Assembly: GCA_002726245.1 (NCBI GenBank)
Contig: PBSM01000180.1
Span: 1 to 40,841 of the forward strand
Reading direction: 5' to 3'
From: Planctomycetaceae bacterium
GTDB taxonomy: Bacteria > Planctomycetota > Planctomycetia > Pirellulales > Pirellulaceae
DNA length: 40,841 bases
The notes below the pieces were generated by a model. That model saw only the letters and a list, made by a program, of their open reading frames with translations. It was not told the DNA's origin and did no database searches. Position 1 is the first letter of the stretch, and every line of letters starts with the position of its first letter. This document shows, in pieces, positions 16,610 through 28,530 of the stretch. The translations under genes were made by a program, and so were the position numbers.

Positions 16610-19600
16610 ATGGCTACTTCAGCAGAGCGACGTTTGAGCCCAACCGAAGTTCGTCGTTTTGGCAGCGGGCGCGAATCTTACATGACGCCCGATCTTACGG
16701 AGATCCAGACCGCCAGCTATGCGGCGTTTCTCCAGGAAGGCCTGACATCAGATAAGCGAAAGGATGCAGGACTGGAAGGCGTTCTCCGTGAGATCTTTCC
16801 GATCGAAAGCTATGACAAGCAGATCAGCCTAGAGTACTTGAAGTATGAATTGGGCAAGCCTCGCTACACGCCCGAAGAGTGCCGCCAACTGCGTCTCACT
16901 TATGGTAAGCCTTTCCGCGTCTGGTTGAGGCTGCATAAAGATCAGCCTGTCGATGAGGAAGTCTATCTGGGTGATATCCCGATCATGCTGGGTGGTGGTG
17001 AATTCATCATCAACGGTGCCGAGCGCGTTGTGGTTAGCCAGTTACACCGCAGCCCCGGCGTTGACTTTGTGATGGAGCAAGATGGAACATCCGATCGTCG
17101 ATTGCCAAGTTGCCGAATCATCCCGGAACGTGGCAGTTGGATTGAAATCAACGCGACGAAGAAAGAGGCCCTAACGGTTCGCATCGATCAGAGCGGCAAG
17201 TTCTCGGCGATTACCTTGCTACGGGCGATGGACGCGAAGTACAGCTCGGACGCCGACATCTTGAAAGCGTTCTACGAGTCCAGTACAGAGAAGATCGTAG
17301 ACGGTCGCAGTGTCACGAAAATCGATGGCAAGATCGCGGTCGATGACATCGTCTATCCGGCATCAAGCGAGCGCGCGGGCGAGATCATCGTCGAAGCGGG
17401 CCAAAAGATCACGAAAAACGCCGCGGAGTTGATCTGCACGTCGGGCGTGAAGAAGGTCGATATCATGTCGTCCCCATCGTCGCTGCTGATCACCAACAGC
17501 ATGGTGGACGATGTCACATCTAGCCACGAGGAAGCTCTGCTTCGCATCTATCAGCGTTTGCGTCCGGGCAATCCGCCGCAACTTGAAAAGGCCCGCACGC
17601 TCTTCAACGAGAAGTTCTACGACGTGAACCGTTATCGACTCGGTCAGGTTGGACGTTTTCGTATCAATCGCAAGCTCGAACTTGGTGTCTCTGAAAAGGA
17701 GATGACGCTCCGCCCCGATGACTTGATCGCTGCGGTTAGCTACCTGCTCAACCTGTTCGCCTCTGAAGACGGAGCTGAGACTGATGACATCGACCATCTA
17801 GGGAATCGCCGGCTGCGAACGATCGATGAGTTGGCATCTGACGAGTTACGCAAGGGCTTTCTGAAGCTCCGCCGTACCGTACAAGAGCGGATGAGCCTGA
17901 AGGATCAGGAGGACATGACGCCGCGCAGTCTCGTCAATCCAAAAAGTGTATCCGCCGCAATCGAATACTTCTTCGGTCGTGGTGAGCTTTCGCAAGTGGT
18001 CGATCAAACAAACCCATTGTCACAACTGACCCATGAGCGACGGTTGTCCGCTCTTGGCCCCGGCGGTTTGAATCGAAAACGCGCCGGTTTTGAGGTTCGC
18101 GATGTCCACATTTCTCACTACGGCCGCATCTGTCCGATCGAGACCCCCGAAGGGACGAACATCGGCTTGATCTCAAGCTTGGCGATTTACGCCGGCGTTG
18201 ACGGGTACGGCTTCCTGGTGACGCCGTATCGCGAAGTCAGCAAGGGCAAGCTGACCGACGAAGTTGTTTGGTTACGTGCGGACGAAGAGTCGGATGCGTA
18301 TGTCGCGCCCGCGGATACGGAAGTGTCCGGCGGTAAGCTGGTTGGCGGTGCGAACCTAATCGCTCGCCACCGTGCCGACTTTGAAATCGTTCTGCCCGAA
18401 CAAGTTGAATACATCGACGTGGCACCGAGCCAAATGGTCGGTGTCTCGGCGGGACTGATTCCGTTCCTCGAGCATGACGACGCGAACCGTGCGTTGATGG
18501 GCTCGAACATGCAGCGGCAAGCAGTACCGCTCCTTATCACCGAGCCTCCGATCGTCGCGACAGGCATGGAGAAGGCAGTCGCGGAAAACTCCAGCATGGT
18601 GATCGTTGCCAAGCGAGCGGGCAAAGTCACTTTCTGCGATTCGACACGCATCGAAGTTGGCAGCGATGTCTATCAACTGAAGAAGTTCGTTGGCTTGAAT
18701 GAGCGGACTTGCTGTAATCAGAAACCGATGGTCAGTCTTGGCGACCAGGTAGTGCGAGGTCAGGTCATCGCCGATGGTGCTGCCACGCATCGAGGCGAAC
18801 TGGCTTTGGGACGTAACGTCCTTGTCGGCTTCATGTCGTTCGATGGTTACAACTACGAAGACGCCATCATCATCAGCGAAGAACTTGTCAAGAACGACGT
18901 CTATACCTCGATCCATATCGAAGAGTTTGATGTCGAGATTCGTGAGACGAAGCTGGGCCGCGAGGAGTTCACTCGCGACATTCCGAACGTCAGCGAAAAG
19001 GCTCTCCGCAATCTTAACGAGAGCGGAATCGTTCGTGTTGGAACGTATGTCCGTCCGGGTGATGTCCTTGTCGGCAAAGTGTCGCCGAAGTCGAAGACGG
19101 AGTTGACTCCTGAAGAAAAGCTTTTGCACGCCATCTTTGGCCGGGCTGGTGAAGACGTCAAGAACGACTCGCTGGAGGTGCCTTCCGGTATTGAAGGCAT
19201 CGTCATCAACACGCACAAGTTCTCTCGACGAATGAGCTTGTCAGAAGATGAACGGAAGAAGTTCGAGAAAGAGTTGAAAGACGTGGAAACCGAAGGCAAC
19301 ACGCAAATCGCCCACGTATTCGGTGCATTGGTTGAGGAGATGGAGAAGGCTCTCGGCCGCACACTCACCGACGAAGACGGCACGCCGCTCGTGCGTGACC
19401 AAGACCCGAAATTCGTCGCCGAGCGGGCCCAGCAGTTCCGCTTGGACACAATCACTGCCAACATGCGTAGCGAGGACAAGATCGTTCAAGTCAAGCGGCT
19501 CCACAAAGAGCAATGGCCGGCCGTTGAAGCGGTGATCGACGATCGTGATCGAAAGCTGAACAGCATGAAGCGCGGCGATGAACTCCGCAGCGGCGTGCTC

Positions 19601-20332
19601 CAGATGGTGAAAGTCTATATTGCCACGAAGCGAGTCATTTCGGTTGGTGACAAGATGGCGGGCCGCCACGGCAACAAGGGTGTAATCTCTAAGATCCTTC
19701 CGGTCGAGGACATGCCCTTCCTGCCCGATGGCACACCGATCCAAATCATGCTCAACCCGCTTGGCGTTCCCAGTCGTATGAACGTTGGCCAGATCCTCGA
19801 GACGCACCTCGGCTGGGCAGGAGCAAAACTTGGTTTCCAAGCGGTGACGCCTGTCTTCGATGGCGCTACCGAGGAGGACATCAACAAGTGCCTCAACGAG
19901 GCAGACCTGCCAAGCCACGGCAAAACTCAACTGCACGACGGCCGGACGGGCCAAGCGCTGGAGCAAGAGACAACCGTTGGCTACATCTACATGTTGAAGC
20001 TGCATCACTTGGTAGACGACAAGGTTCACGCTCGAAGCACCGGACCTTACTCGCTCATCACACAACAACCTCTCGGCGGCAAGGCACGTTTCGGCGGCCA
20101 ACGCTTCGGCGAAATGGAAGTCTGGGCGCTCGAGGCATACGGAGCGGCTTACATCTTGCAGGAATTGCTGACTGTCAAGAGCGACGATGTCGAAGGCCGT
20201 ACCAAGATCTACGAATCGATGGTGAAGGGCGAGAACACTCTCGAAGCAGGCACTCCCGCCAGCTTCGACGTCCTCACCAATGAGATTCGCGGGTTGGCCT
20301 TGAACATGCAACTCGAGAAACGACGCGTTTAG
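16610..20332 (+). CDS. rpoB: RNA polymerase beta subunit
   Basis: This 1240-residue protein is the beta subunit of RNA polymerase, forming one side of the active-site cleft. The rifampicin pocket is at about residues 455-485 (L-S-Q-x-x-D-Q, then [14 protein letters not shown]). The residues usually changed in resistance, equivalent to E. coli Q513, D516, H526, S531 and L533, are all wild type. Other landmarks are [24 protein letters not shown], the basic [10 protein letters not shown] motif and the C-terminal [14 protein letters not shown] clamp-anchoring stretch. It lacks the two large lineage inserts of E. coli RpoB, consistent with its shorter length. It precedes rpoC by 99 nt. Confidence 0.97.
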   Translation: MATSAERRLSPTEVRRFGSGRESYMTPDLTEIQTASYAAFLQEGLTSDKRKDAGLEGVLREIFPIESYDKQISLEYLKYELGKPRYTPEECRQLRLTYGKPFRVWLRLHKDQPVDEEVYLGDIPIMLGGGEFIINGAERVVVSQLHRSPGVDFVMEQDGTSDRRLPSCRIIPERGSWIEINATKKEALTVRIDQSGKFSAITLLRAMDAKYSSDADILKAFYESSTEKIVDGRSVTKIDGKIAVDDIVYPASSERAGEIIVEAGQKITKNAAELICTSGVKKVDIMSSPSSLLITNSMVDDVTSSHEEALLRIYQRLRPGNPPQLEKARTLFNEKFYDVNRYRLGQVGRFRINRKLELGVSEKEMTLRPDDLIAAVSYLLNLFASEDGAETDDIDHLGNRRLRTIDELASDELRKGFLKLRRTVQERMSLKDQEDMTPRSLVNPKSVSAAIEYFFGRGELSQVVDQTNPLSQLTHERRLSALGPGGLNRKRAGFEVRDVHISHYGRICPIETPEGTNIGLISSLAIYAGVDGYGFLVTPYREVSKGKLTDEVVWLRADEESDAYVAPADTEVSGGKLVGGANLIARHRADFEIVLPEQVEYIDVAPSQMVGVSAGLIPFLEHDDANRALMGSNMQRQAVPLLITEPPIVATGMEKAVAENSSMVIVAKRAGKVTFCDSTRIEVGSDVYQLKKFVGLNERTCCNQKPMVSLGDQVVRGQVIADGAATHRGELALGRNVLVGFMSFDGYNYEDAIIISEELVKNDVYTSIHIEEFDVEIRETKLGREEFTRDIPNVSEKALRNLNESGIVRVGTYVRPGDVLVGKVSPKSKTELTPEEKLLHAIFGRAGEDVKNDSLEVPSGIEGIVINTHKFSRRMSLSEDERKKFEKELKDVETEGNTQIAHVFGALVEEMEKALGRTLTDEDGTPLVRDQDPKFVAERAQQFRLDTITANMRSEDKIVQVKRLHKEQWPAVEAVIDDRDRKLNSMKRGDELRSGVLQMVKVYIATKRVISVGDKMAGRHGNKGVISKILPVEDMPFLPDGTPIQIMLNPLGVPSRMNVGQILETHLGWAGAKLGFQAVTPVFDGATEEDINKCLNEADLPSHGKTQLHDGRTGQALEQETTVGYIYMLKLHHLVDDKVHARSTGPYSLITQQPLGGKARFGGQRFGEMEVWALEAYGAAYILQELLTVKSDDVEGRTKIYESMVKGENTLEAGTPASFDVLTNEIRGLALNMQLEKRRV

Positions 20333-20431
20333 TCAACCACGGACACCAATGGCACGATGGTTTTTGCGTTGTGCCCTTTTTGAATAAGCGACCCATCGCA
20401 CACCACGGCGAACCTACAGGAGCACTGGCAT

Positions 20432-23400
20432 ATGAGCACCGGCGAAAGCACTTACGATCGCATCAACGATTACGCAGCCGTTAAGATCAGCTTGGCCAGG
20501 CCGCACGACATCCGAAGTTGGTCCTTTGGCGAAGTCAAGAAGCCCGAGACAATCAACTACCGCACCTATCGCCCTGAAAAAGACGGGCTGTTTTGCGAAC
20601 GGATCTTTGGTCCCGAAAAGGACTGGGAATGCGCCTGCGGTAAGTACCGTGGTATGAAGTACAAGGGGATGATATGCGATCGCTGTGGCGTCAAAGTGAC
20701 GCACTCCCGTGTCCGTCGTAAGCGGATGGGACACATCGAACTCGCGGCTCCCGTCGTTCATATCTGGTTCTTTAAGGCGATGCCAAGCCGCCTTGGAAAC
20801 CTGCTCGATATGAAGACCACAAGCTTGGAAAAGGTGATTTACTTCCAAGACTATGTCGTTGTCGATGCCGGCGAAACAAGCCTGGAGAAGCGGCAATTGC
20901 TGACCGAAGAAGAGTTTCGTGCGGCTCGCGAGCAGTACGGTGAAGGCAGCTTCGAAGCTGACATGGGTGCCGAAGCCGTCCGCAAGCTCCTAGGTGGTCT
21001 CGATCTCGTGAAGCTGTCGCAAGATCTCCGTGAGCAACTGCATACGACAAACTCGAAGCAAAAGAAAAAGGATCTCACCAGTCGCTTGAAGATCGTCGAG
21101 GCGATCCGCGATAGCGACAACCGGCCTGAGTGGATGGTGCTGGACGTGATTCCCGTCATTCCACCCGACTTGCGGCCGCTCGTGCTGCTCGATTCCGGCA
21201 ACTTTGCCACCAGCGATTTGAATGATCTGTACCGACGAATCATCAACCGCAACAACCGCTTGCGCAAGCTCGTCGATCTCAACGCCCCTGAAGTGATCAT
21301 TCGCAATGAGAAGCGGATGCTCCAGCAGTCTTGCGATTCGTTGTTCGACAACAATCGCTGCAAGCGGCCTGTACTCGGCAGCAGCAATCGCCCGCTTAAG
21401 TCGCTGACCGACATGATCAAAGGTAAGCAAGGCCGCTTCCGCGAAAACCTACTTGGAAAGCGCGTCGATTACTCGGCGCGAAGCGTGATCGTGGTCGGTC
21501 CGAAGCTCAAGCTGCATCAATGTGGCTTGCCGAAGAAAATCGCTCTGGAGTTGTTTCAGCCGTTCATCATTCGTCGGCTCAAAGAGCTCGGGCACGCCGA
21601 CACGATTAAGAGCGCAAAGAAGATGCTCGAACGGAAGGACGAGGAAGTTTGGGATATTCTCGAACAAGTGATTCAGAACCACCCGGTCCTGCTGAATCGT
21701 GCTCCAACCCTACACCGCATGGGCATTCAGGCGTTCGAGCCGACCCTGGTCGAAGGCAACGCGATCCACCTGCATCCACTGGTTTGCAAGGGCTTCAATG
21801 CCGACTTCGACGGAGACCAAATGGCCGTTCACCTGCCGTTGTCGATCGAAGCACAAGTCGAAGCACACACGCTGATGCTATCGACGAATAATATCTTCGG
21901 TCCGGCAAACGGCCGTCCGATCATGAGTCCGTCGCAGGACACCGTGATGGGTTGTAATTACATGACGCTCGACTTGCCGAACCGCAAGGGTGAAGGCATG
22001 ATCTTCGCGTCGCTTGACGAGGCAGACCTTGCCTATTCGCAGAACGTGATCGACATTCATGCGTTGGTCAAGGTACGCCTGCCGGCCGGCAGACGCGTAA
22101 AGACGGAAGACGGCAGCGGAAAAAACGGCGATACTATCAAGACAACGTATGGTCGCATTCTGTTCAACATGATGCTTCCGGAAGGCATGGACTACTACAA
22201 TGTACCGCTCAAATCTGGTGACTTGGCCAGTGTGATCTCGGACTGCTATCAGACCCTCGGGCGGAAGGCGACGATCAAGTTGCTCGACGACATGAACCAG
22301 CTCGGTTTCCGCGAGAGTACGCGCAGCGGCCTGTCATTCGCAACCGACGATCTCGTCACACCTGATTCCAAAGAGAAGCACATCTCCGCCGCGGAGAAGA
22401 TCGTGCTTAAGTTCAAGAAACTGTATGAGCGTGGTGTCATCACCGACCAAGAACGCTACAACCAGGTGCTCGATACGTGGACTCACACACGCGAGGCGAT
22501 CACAAGCCAGATGATGGACGCGATGAAGTCGGACGATCGCGGTGGCCACGGCTATGTGAACCCGGTGTACTTAATGGCACACTCTGGTGCTCGTGGTGGC
22601 GTGGAACAGATTCGACAGCTTGCCGGCATGCGCGGTTTGATGGCCAAGCCGACTGGCGAGATTATCGAGACGCCCATTAAGGCGAACTTCCGCGAGGGGC
22701 TGACAGTACTCGAGTACTTCAGCTCGACACATGGTGCCCGCAAAGGCCTGGCCGATACGGCTCTGAAGACAGCCGACTCCGGTTATCTCACACGAAAACT
22801 GGCCGATGTCGCACAAAACGTCGTCATCACGATGGACGATTGCGGCACGACTCAAGGGATCACCAAGGGTGTTATCTACCGTGGCGAGAAGGTCGAGGTT
22901 CGTCTGGCGGATGCGATCATCGGACGCGTCAGCCGACAGAACATCGTGCATCCGATTACGGACGAACTCATCGTCAAGGAATCGCAGATGATCACGCCCG
23001 ACATCGCTCGCAGAATTGAGGATCTCGGTCTTGAACGTATTCAAGTTCGTAGCCCGATGACATGCGATGCTACGCTCGGGATTTGCCGTGGCTGCTACGG
23101 TATGGACTTGTCAACAGGCACTATCGTCGAGGAGGGCATGGCGGTTGGCATTATCGGTGCTCAGAGCATCGGCGAGCCAGGAACACAGTTGACAATGCGT
23201 ACGTTCCACATCGGCGGAACGGTCAACACGAGTGTGGAAGATAGCGAAACTCGTGCCAAGCGTGCTGGTATCGTGCGATTTACGCACATGAAGGTCGTAC
23301 GCAACAAGGAAGGCACCGATATCGTTCTGACGAGAAACGGCGAGATCGCGATCCTCGACCCAAAGGGCCGCGAAATCGAGAAGTACGAAGTTCCCACCGG

Positions 23401-24820
23401 TGCGACCTTGCTCGTCGAAGAGAATCAAGAAGTGAAAACCGGCAAGACGCTGTGCCAGTGGAATCCGCATACGATTCCGATTCTCGCCGAAGTCTCGGGT
23501 AAGGTGCGGTACGAAGATGTAGTTGAAGGCGACACAATGCGTCTGGAAACGGACCCCAGCGGTCACGTCCGCAAGGTCATCTCCGACCATAAGGGTGAGT
23601 TGCATCCGCAAATCGTCATCGAAGATAACGACGGAAAGCCGGTAGACGTTTACTATCTGCCGGAACGCGCTCACATCCTCATTGACGAAGGCGAACCGAT
23701 CGCGGCTGGTACGACGGTTGGCGAAATGCCTCGTGAAGCGTCTGGTATTACCGACATCACCGGCGGTCTACCGCGTGTGACGGAGATCTTCGAGGCTCGT
23801 AAGCCGAAAGATCCCGCAGTTATCGCCGAGGTTGACGGCGTTGTCGAAATCCTCGGCGAGAAGCGACGCGGCAAGCGCACAATCATCGTGCGTAGCGAAA
23901 GTGGCATCGAGCGAGAACATTTGGTTCCGCACGGTAAGCGATTCCTCGTTCACTCGGGCGATATCGTGAAAGCTGGCCAAGCTCTGGTCGATGGCCCTCT
24001 AGTCCCGCACGACATTCTTCGTGTTTCGGGCGAAGAAGCCGTCCAGCAGTACCTCGTTCACGAAATCCAAAGTGTTTACCGGAGCCAGCGCGTCGAAATC
24101 GACGACAAGCATATTGAGATCATCATCGCTCGCATGTTGCGGAAGGTGAAGATTGAGAATCCGGGCGACACGAGTTTGCTTCCCGGCTTGGACATGGATC
24201 GCTTCGAGTTCCGCCGGGCGAATCAGGAGTTGTCCGGTTGCCTTCGGATCAGCGACAAGGGCGAGACGACGTTCGAGGAGGGTGCGATCGTTCCGCGCGA
24301 AGCCTTTGAGCAAGAGAATGCTCGTATCGAGACGATGGGCGGTGCTCCTGCCAAGGGCGCAAAGCCCAAGCCTGCAACCGCCAGCACGCAGTTGCTTGGC
24401 ATCACGAAGGCTTCTGTCCAAAGTGCCAGCTTTATCTCGGCCGCCAGTTTCCAAGAGACGACGAAAGTCCTCACGGAAGCGGCACTCGCCGGAAAGAGTG
24501 ACGATCTGGTCGGGCTGAAAGAGAACGTTATTCTTGGCCACTTGATCCCGGCCGGAACCGGTTTCCGCACCTTCCAGGAATCAGAAGTTCGCTACCGTCC
24601 AGAAGCGTTGCAAGCGATGGTCGCCGAGAAGGAGCAAGCACTCGTCACCAGCTTCCCGCTTCTTCAGGGCGGCGACGACGGCAATGGTTCATCGCCTGCC
24701 GAGCCGGTCCCGGTCCCCGAGGTCGAGCCAGCTCCGGAGGCCCCGGCTCCAGCGGTGGAATCGAACCCTCTGCTCGACAGCCTCTTTAATGCCAGCGACC
24801 CACCGGCAGCGGAAGAGTAA
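20432..24820 (+). CDS. rpoC: RNA polymerase beta' subunit
   Basis: This 1462-residue protein carries the catalytic centre, N-A-D-F-D-G-D at residues 456-462 with its three aspartates. The N-terminal zinc site has C67, C69, C82 and C85; the second zinc site is made by C-G-T-T-Q-G-I and [11 protein letters not shown]. The bridge helix and trigger-loop region follow ([11 protein letters not shown], then [17 protein letters not shown]). Near the end, [13 protein letters not shown] is the conserved omega-contacting region. An Ala/Pro/Glu-rich tail of about 50 residues comes after the conserved end. AGGAG is 9 nt before the ATG. It is the last gene of the block; an RND gene converges from the other side. 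Confidence 0.97.
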   Translation: MSTGESTYDRINDYAAVKISLARPHDIRSWSFGEVKKPETINYRTYRPEKDGLFCERIFGPEKDWECACGKYRGMKYKGMICDRCGVKVTHSRVRRKRMGHIELAAPVVHIWFFKAMPSRLGNLLDMKTTSLEKVIYFQDYVVVDAGETSLEKRQLLTEEEFRAAREQYGEGSFEADMGAEAVRKLLGGLDLVKLSQDLREQLHTTNSKQKKKDLTSRLKIVEAIRDSDNRPEWMVLDVIPVIPPDLRPLVLLDSGNFATSDLNDLYRRIINRNNRLRKLVDLNAPEVIIRNEKRMLQQSCDSLFDNNRCKRPVLGSSNRPLKSLTDMIKGKQGRFRENLLGKRVDYSARSVIVVGPKLKLHQCGLPKKIALELFQPFIIRRLKELGHADTIKSAKKMLERKDEEVWDILEQVIQNHPVLLNRAPTLHRMGIQAFEPTLVEGNAIHLHPLVCKGFNADFDGDQMAVHLPLSIEAQVEAHTLMLSTNNIFGPANGRPIMSPSQDTVMGCNYMTLDLPNRKGEGMIFASLDEADLAYSQNVIDIHALVKVRLPAGRRVKTEDGSGKNGDTIKTTYGRILFNMMLPEGMDYYNVPLKSGDLASVISDCYQTLGRKATIKLLDDMNQLGFRESTRSGLSFATDDLVTPDSKEKHISAAEKIVLKFKKLYERGVITDQERYNQVLDTWTHTREAITSQMMDAMKSDDRGGHGYVNPVYLMAHSGARGGVEQIRQLAGMRGLMAKPTGEIIETPIKANFREGLTVLEYFSSTHGARKGLADTALKTADSGYLTRKLADVAQNVVITMDDCGTTQGITKGVIYRGEKVEVRLADAIIGRVSRQNIVHPITDELIVKESQMITPDIARRIEDLGLERIQVRSPMTCDATLGICRGCYGMDLSTGTIVEEGMAVGIIGAQSIGEPGTQLTMRTFHIGGTVNTSVEDSETRAKRAGIVRFTHMKVVRNKEGTDIVLTRNGEIAILDPKGREIEKYEVPTGATLLVEENQEVKTGKTLCQWNPHTIPILAEVSGKVRYEDVVEGDTMRLETDPSGHVRKVISDHKGELHPQIVIEDNDGKPVDVYYLPERAHILIDEGEPIAAGTTVGEMPREASGITDITGGLPRVTEIFEARKPKDPAVIAEVDGVVEILGEKRRGKRTIIVRSESGIEREHLVPHGKRFLVHSGDIVKAGQALVDGPLVPHDILRVSGEEAVQQYLVHEIQSVYRSQRVEIDDKHIEIIIARMLRKVKIENPGDTSLLPGLDMDRFEFRRANQELSGCLRISDKGETTFEEGAIVPREAFEQENARIETMGGAPAKGAKPKPATASTQLLGITKASVQSASFISAASFQETTKVLTEAALAGKSDDLVGLKENVILGHLIPAGTGFRTFQESEVRYRPEALQAMVAEKEQALVTSFPLLQGGDDGNGSSPAEPVPVPEVEPAPEAPAPAVESNPLLDSLFNASDPPAAEE

Positions 24821-24826
24821 AGGTAT

Positions 24827-24882
24827 CGCAAAATCATGAACAACGGCCGACGATAGTCGTTCGTGTTCGTGTGTGTTTTGCG
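24827..24882. terminator. Possible terminator between convergent rpoC and RND genes
   Basis: CGCAAAA (24827-24833) pairs perfectly with TTTTGCG (24876-24882), and a smaller ACGA/TCGT hairpin sits inside. The short gap between two convergent genes needs a terminator, and the A and T in the arms could serve both directions. The loop is long and there is no extended T-run, so this is tentative. Confidence 0.3.
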
Positions 24883-24888
24883 CAAGAT

Positions 24889-27800
24889 CTAATCTACGTT
24901 ACCATGCCCCTGCCCTCGCGTGAACGAATTCGCAAGATCCATCGTCAAGCTGAACAACGTCGGCACTAGGATCAGTGTGAAGATCGTCGATACGATCAGG
25001 CCGCCGAGAACGACGCTGCCCAATCCGCGATAGAGTTCGCTCCCAGGACCGGGGAAGAGCACGAGGGGAGCAAGCCCGAAGACGGTGGTCGCCGTCGTCA
25101 TGAAGATCGGACGGATACGTGTGCGAACACTCTCGAGAAGTGCGTCTCGCGGGTTCAACTCGTCGTCGCGCATGTGATTGAGCGATTGATGCACGATCAG
25201 GATCGCATTGTTCACGACCGTACCGATCAGGATGACGAAGCCGAGCATCGTGAGGACATCCAAAGTCTGGACTTGTCCTTGGAACGTCTGCAGATAGAGA
25301 TTCAGCAAGTTGAGACCAGCGATCCCGCCGACGGCTCCCAGAGGCACACTCAGGATGATCACCAAAGGGTAAATCCACGATTCGAAGAGCGCCGCCATGA
25401 GCAGGTAAGTTATGAGCAACGCGAGCAGGAAGTTCCACTGCATCGCCTCCCAGGTTTCTCGCAGCTTGTCGGCGGTGCCGCTGAGCGTCAAAGTGTATGC
25501 GCCTCCCAGTTCGCCGCTTGCATTGAGCGGTTCGAGCACTTCTTCGGTAATCACTTGAATCGCGTGTTCGAGCGCCATGCTCTCCGGTGGCCGAACACGA
25601 ATCGTAATCGCGCGTTGCCGTTCGCGATGGTTTACTTGCTCGGGGCCGCTACCGTAACGTACATCCGCGATCGCTCCTAACGGGACCAACTGACCGGACG
25701 GAGTCGCTATCGGGATCGATTCCAAGTCCTGCGTTTGTGTGACCGACTCTTGATCCCCCATGATCGTCATGTCGATCTTGTCGCCACCGATATAGTAGTA
25801 TCCGGCCCACGCTCCGTCCACGAATGCACTGGAGCTATAGCCTAGATCCACTGCACGGACGCCCAAATCGGCGGCCCTCAGTTCCTTCGGAACGATGTGC
25901 ATTTCGGGGTTTGATAAGTCAAGACTCGGAATCGGCTGCACTTGCGAGCCGGCAAGGGCTAGGTTCACTTGTCCGAAGATCCGCCCTCCCAACGCGACCA
26001 GCTTCGTCAGTTCCGGGCCTGTGATTTCGATGTCAACGCTGCGTCCGCCCGTCAGCCCGCGTTCAAACAAACTCGATTTGTTAGCGATCACCAATGTACC
26101 TGGCAGCTTGGAACGCAGGCCGGGCGTCGCAATCCCGGAGCGAGGATTCAGTCCACCGGTGATCAACGGAATCAACTCATCGACACGCGCCGCGTCGGCA
26201 CTTCGAAGTCCAAGGAACACCGATCGACCGCGAGCGACATAGAAGAAGTCACGGATCGCCGGGAAGTCCAACTGCTGTGCTTCAACGCTATCCGGATGGA
26301 CATCCCAGTATGGCTTTAGTTCATCCTCGACGATCTGGCCGAGACGTCCGAGTTGATCCAAGTTGTAGCCCGGCGGCGGCAGCACAAGGCAAATGATCAA
26401 GTTGCGATTCCCGGTCGGAAGATACTCGACTTTCGGCCACAGTAGGATGCTCAGCACGACCGACAGACCGACCAGCACGGTTATCACAGCCAGCCGTCGA
26501 GCGATGCCCTGTTGCACCCATGCATTCAGTCCGACGACAGCGCCGACAAACCACGTCCCCATCCCGGACAACGAGCGTTCCACGACGCCAGCCTGCCTCG
26601 CGTCCCCGCCGGCAGCCGGTGACTGTTCCAACAATCGCGCTGCGGCCGTTGGGATAACGGTCACTGACACGATCAACGACAACCCGACCGCGGAGCTAAT
26701 CGCCAGCGCAATATCTCGGAAGAGCTGGCCCGCCTCTTCTTGAACAAATAGCACCGGCAGGAAGACCGCCAGCGTCGTCAGCGTCGACGCCGCAACCGCT
26801 CCCCACACTTCCTTAGTTGCCTTCTCAGCCGCACGGAATGGCTTATCACCTTGCTGATAGTGCCGATAGATGTTCTCCAGTACAACGACTGCGTTATCGA
26901 CTAGCATCCCGACTGCAAACGCGAGTCCCGCGAGACTTATGACGTTGAGCGACCGACCGAGCTGCTGCAAGACGAGAAACGTGCCAACGATACTGACCGG
27001 GATCGCCAGACTGACCACTAACGCGCCACGGGCGAACCAAAAACCGCTCACGAAGACGAGCACTAAGGTGATCGCGAAGAACCACGGCGAGATGACGATC
27101 GCAGCGATCGCTGTCGCAGCCAGCAGGGGCGCAAAGACCAAGGTCCGCGAGCCGATATGGAGAAAGAGCATCAGCACGATGACAGTCAACGCTCCGCCGA
27201 GAATGATGTTCTGATTGACGAGACTGACCGCGGACTCGATGTATTCGGTCTCGTCGTACACCTGTGTCAAAGTGAGATCGCGATCCCTGAGAACACCAGC
27301 GTTCAGCCGCCCGGTTGTCTCCCGCAACCCGCGCATGACTTGCAGAACGTTGGCCCCGGAATCTCGGACACAATTCACAGCAATGCACTCATTACCGTAA
27401 CGCCGGACGAAGCCGTCGGGCTTCTTGTGGCCCAACCGCACTTCCGCAACATCTCTGACGTAGACCGGATCGCCATCGTGTACAGCGAGAACCTGTTGCT
27501 CGACCTGCTCCGGGCTGCGAAATTGCCCAAGCGTTCGAACGACCCACCGACGCTTTCCTTCCCAGAAGTCGCCACCCGATGTGTCCTGATTCTGCGAGCG
27601 GAGTACTTGCCGAACGTCGTCAATCGTCAATTGTCTAGCCGCCAGGCGCTGCGGATCGACGATCACTTGCAGCTCGGGATCGCGACCACCGAACACGTTT
27701 GAATTGGAAACGCCATCAACTCGCTCGAACTGTGTTTCGATCGTGTCTTCGACATACTTTCGCAACGTCGCGATTTCGATGGGCGGTGGAAGTAATTGCT

Positions 27801-28386
27801 CACCGATGATCGGGTGCTTCTCGGCGGCTCGCCGCAAGCGAGATTCGGCAAGGGCTGGACTATGCGCTGCAAGCGCGTGTTCCAGATCGGCTGCCGTTTC
27901 CGTATGCTCTTGTTTGAACTGTCGTATCACCTCCGATTCGGGCATCCGCTGGCTCAAGATAAACCAAGCAATCGCTCGATCCGCGGAACTCGATGTTCGG
28001 ATAACAGGCTCGTCCGCGTCTTCTGGATATTCGGGAACCTGCTGCAGTCGGCTGTTCACCTTCAGCAACGCTTCTTCCATGTTCGTGCCCACACGAAACT
28101 CGAGCGTGATGGTGCCGGAGGAGTCCATCGATTCCGAAGACATCTTCGTCACGCCTTCGACCGCCTTGAGTTGCTCCTCCTGTTCCTGAACGATCTCGCG
28201 TTCGACTTCTTGAGGACTTGCCCCAGGCCACCGCGTTTCGACCGTAATCGTCGGGATGTTCACCTCAGGCGTCAGTTGCATCGGCATGCGCAACAGACCA
28301 ATGAATCCAAACAGAGCGAGTAGCAGAACGCCCACCGAGACTTTGACAGGGTTGCGGATGAAGGCTTCAATCGGGTGCATATTCAT
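24889..28386 (-). CDS. RND-family efflux permease
   Basis: This 1165-residue protein belongs to the AcrB/CusA-like RND family of proton-driven inner-membrane pumps. It has an N-terminal helix, a large periplasmic loop (about residues 35-390), a block of helices, a second periplasmic loop and a final helix block. The proton-relay helix reads G-M-L-V-D-N-A-V-V-V with D497; many relatives have two adjacent aspartates, here D then N. The loop around 155-205 carries extra sequence (a Glu/Ala/His-rich helix). An added hydrophobic hairpin at about 413-453 is inserted between helices 2 and 3. I start at the ATG at 28386, preceded by AGGAG 5 nt upstream; a longer frame to 28503 adds non-conserved residues. 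No adaptor or outer-membrane partner is in the window on this side, so the substrate and complex cannot be inferred. Confidence 0.9.
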   Translation of the reverse strand: MNMHPIEAFIRNPVKVSVGVLLLALFGFIGLLRMPMQLTPEVNIPTITVETRWPGASPQEVEREIVQEQEEQLKAVEGVTKMSSESMDSSGTITLEFRVGTNMEEALLKVNSRLQQVPEYPEDADEPVIRTSSSADRAIAWFILSQRMPESEVIRQFKQEHTETAADLEHALAAHSPALAESRLRRAAEKHPIIGEQLLPPPIEIATLRKYVEDTIETQFERVDGVSNSNVFGGRDPELQVIVDPQRLAARQLTIDDVRQVLRSQNQDTSGGDFWEGKRRWVVRTLGQFRSPEQVEQQVLAVHDGDPVYVRDVAEVRLGHKKPDGFVRRYGNECIAVNCVRDSGANVLQVMRGLRETTGRLNAGVLRDRDLTLTQVYDETEYIESAVSLVNQNIILGGALTVIVLMLFLHIGSRTLVFAPLLAATAIAAIVISPWFFAITLVLVFVSGFWFARGALVVSLAIPVSIVGTFLVLQQLGRSLNVISLAGLAFAVGMLVDNAVVVLENIYRHYQQGDKPFRAAEKATKEVWGAVAASTLTTLAVFLPVLFVQEEAGQLFRDIALAISSAVGLSLIVSVTVIPTAAARLLEQSPAAGGDARQAGVVERSLSGMGTWFVGAVVGLNAWVQQGIARRLAVITVLVGLSVVLSILLWPKVEYLPTGNRNLIICLVLPPPGYNLDQLGRLGQIVEDELKPYWDVHPDSVEAQQLDFPAIRDFFYVARGRSVFLGLRSADAARVDELIPLITGGLNPRSGIATPGLRSKLPGTLVIANKSSLFERGLTGGRSVDIEITGPELTKLVALGGRIFGQVNLALAGSQVQPIPSLDLSNPEMHIVPKELRAADLGVRAVDLGYSSSAFVDGAWAGYYYIGGDKIDMTIMGDQESVTQTQDLESIPIATPSGQLVPLGAIADVRYGSGPEQVNHRERQRAITIRVRPPESMALEHAIQVITEEVLEPLNASGELGGAYTLTLSGTADKLRETWEAMQWNFLLALLITYLLMAALFESWIYPLVIILSVPLGAVGGIAGLNLLNLYLQTFQGQVQTLDVLTMLGFVILIGTVVNNAILIVHQSLNHMRDDELNPRDALLESVRTRIRPIFMTTATTVFGLAPLVLFPGPGSELYRGLGSVVLGGLIVSTIFTLILVPTLFSLTMDLANSFTRGQGHGNVD

Positions 28387-28530
28387 TCCCTCTCCTATTC
28401 GAGGAGAGCAGCTTGAGGCTTCGTATGACAGCGTCCGTGCGGCAGCCGCACGGTTACTTCCGTCTACCATGGTAGTCGCTGGCGACTCCGATGCGTGCCC
28501 CATCTCGGAGATCTTCCGCCAACAGGTAGA

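Noticed and set aside
19241..20311. Long antisense open frame opposite rpoB
   Set aside because: It mirrors rpoB codons and shows no protein family features of its own.
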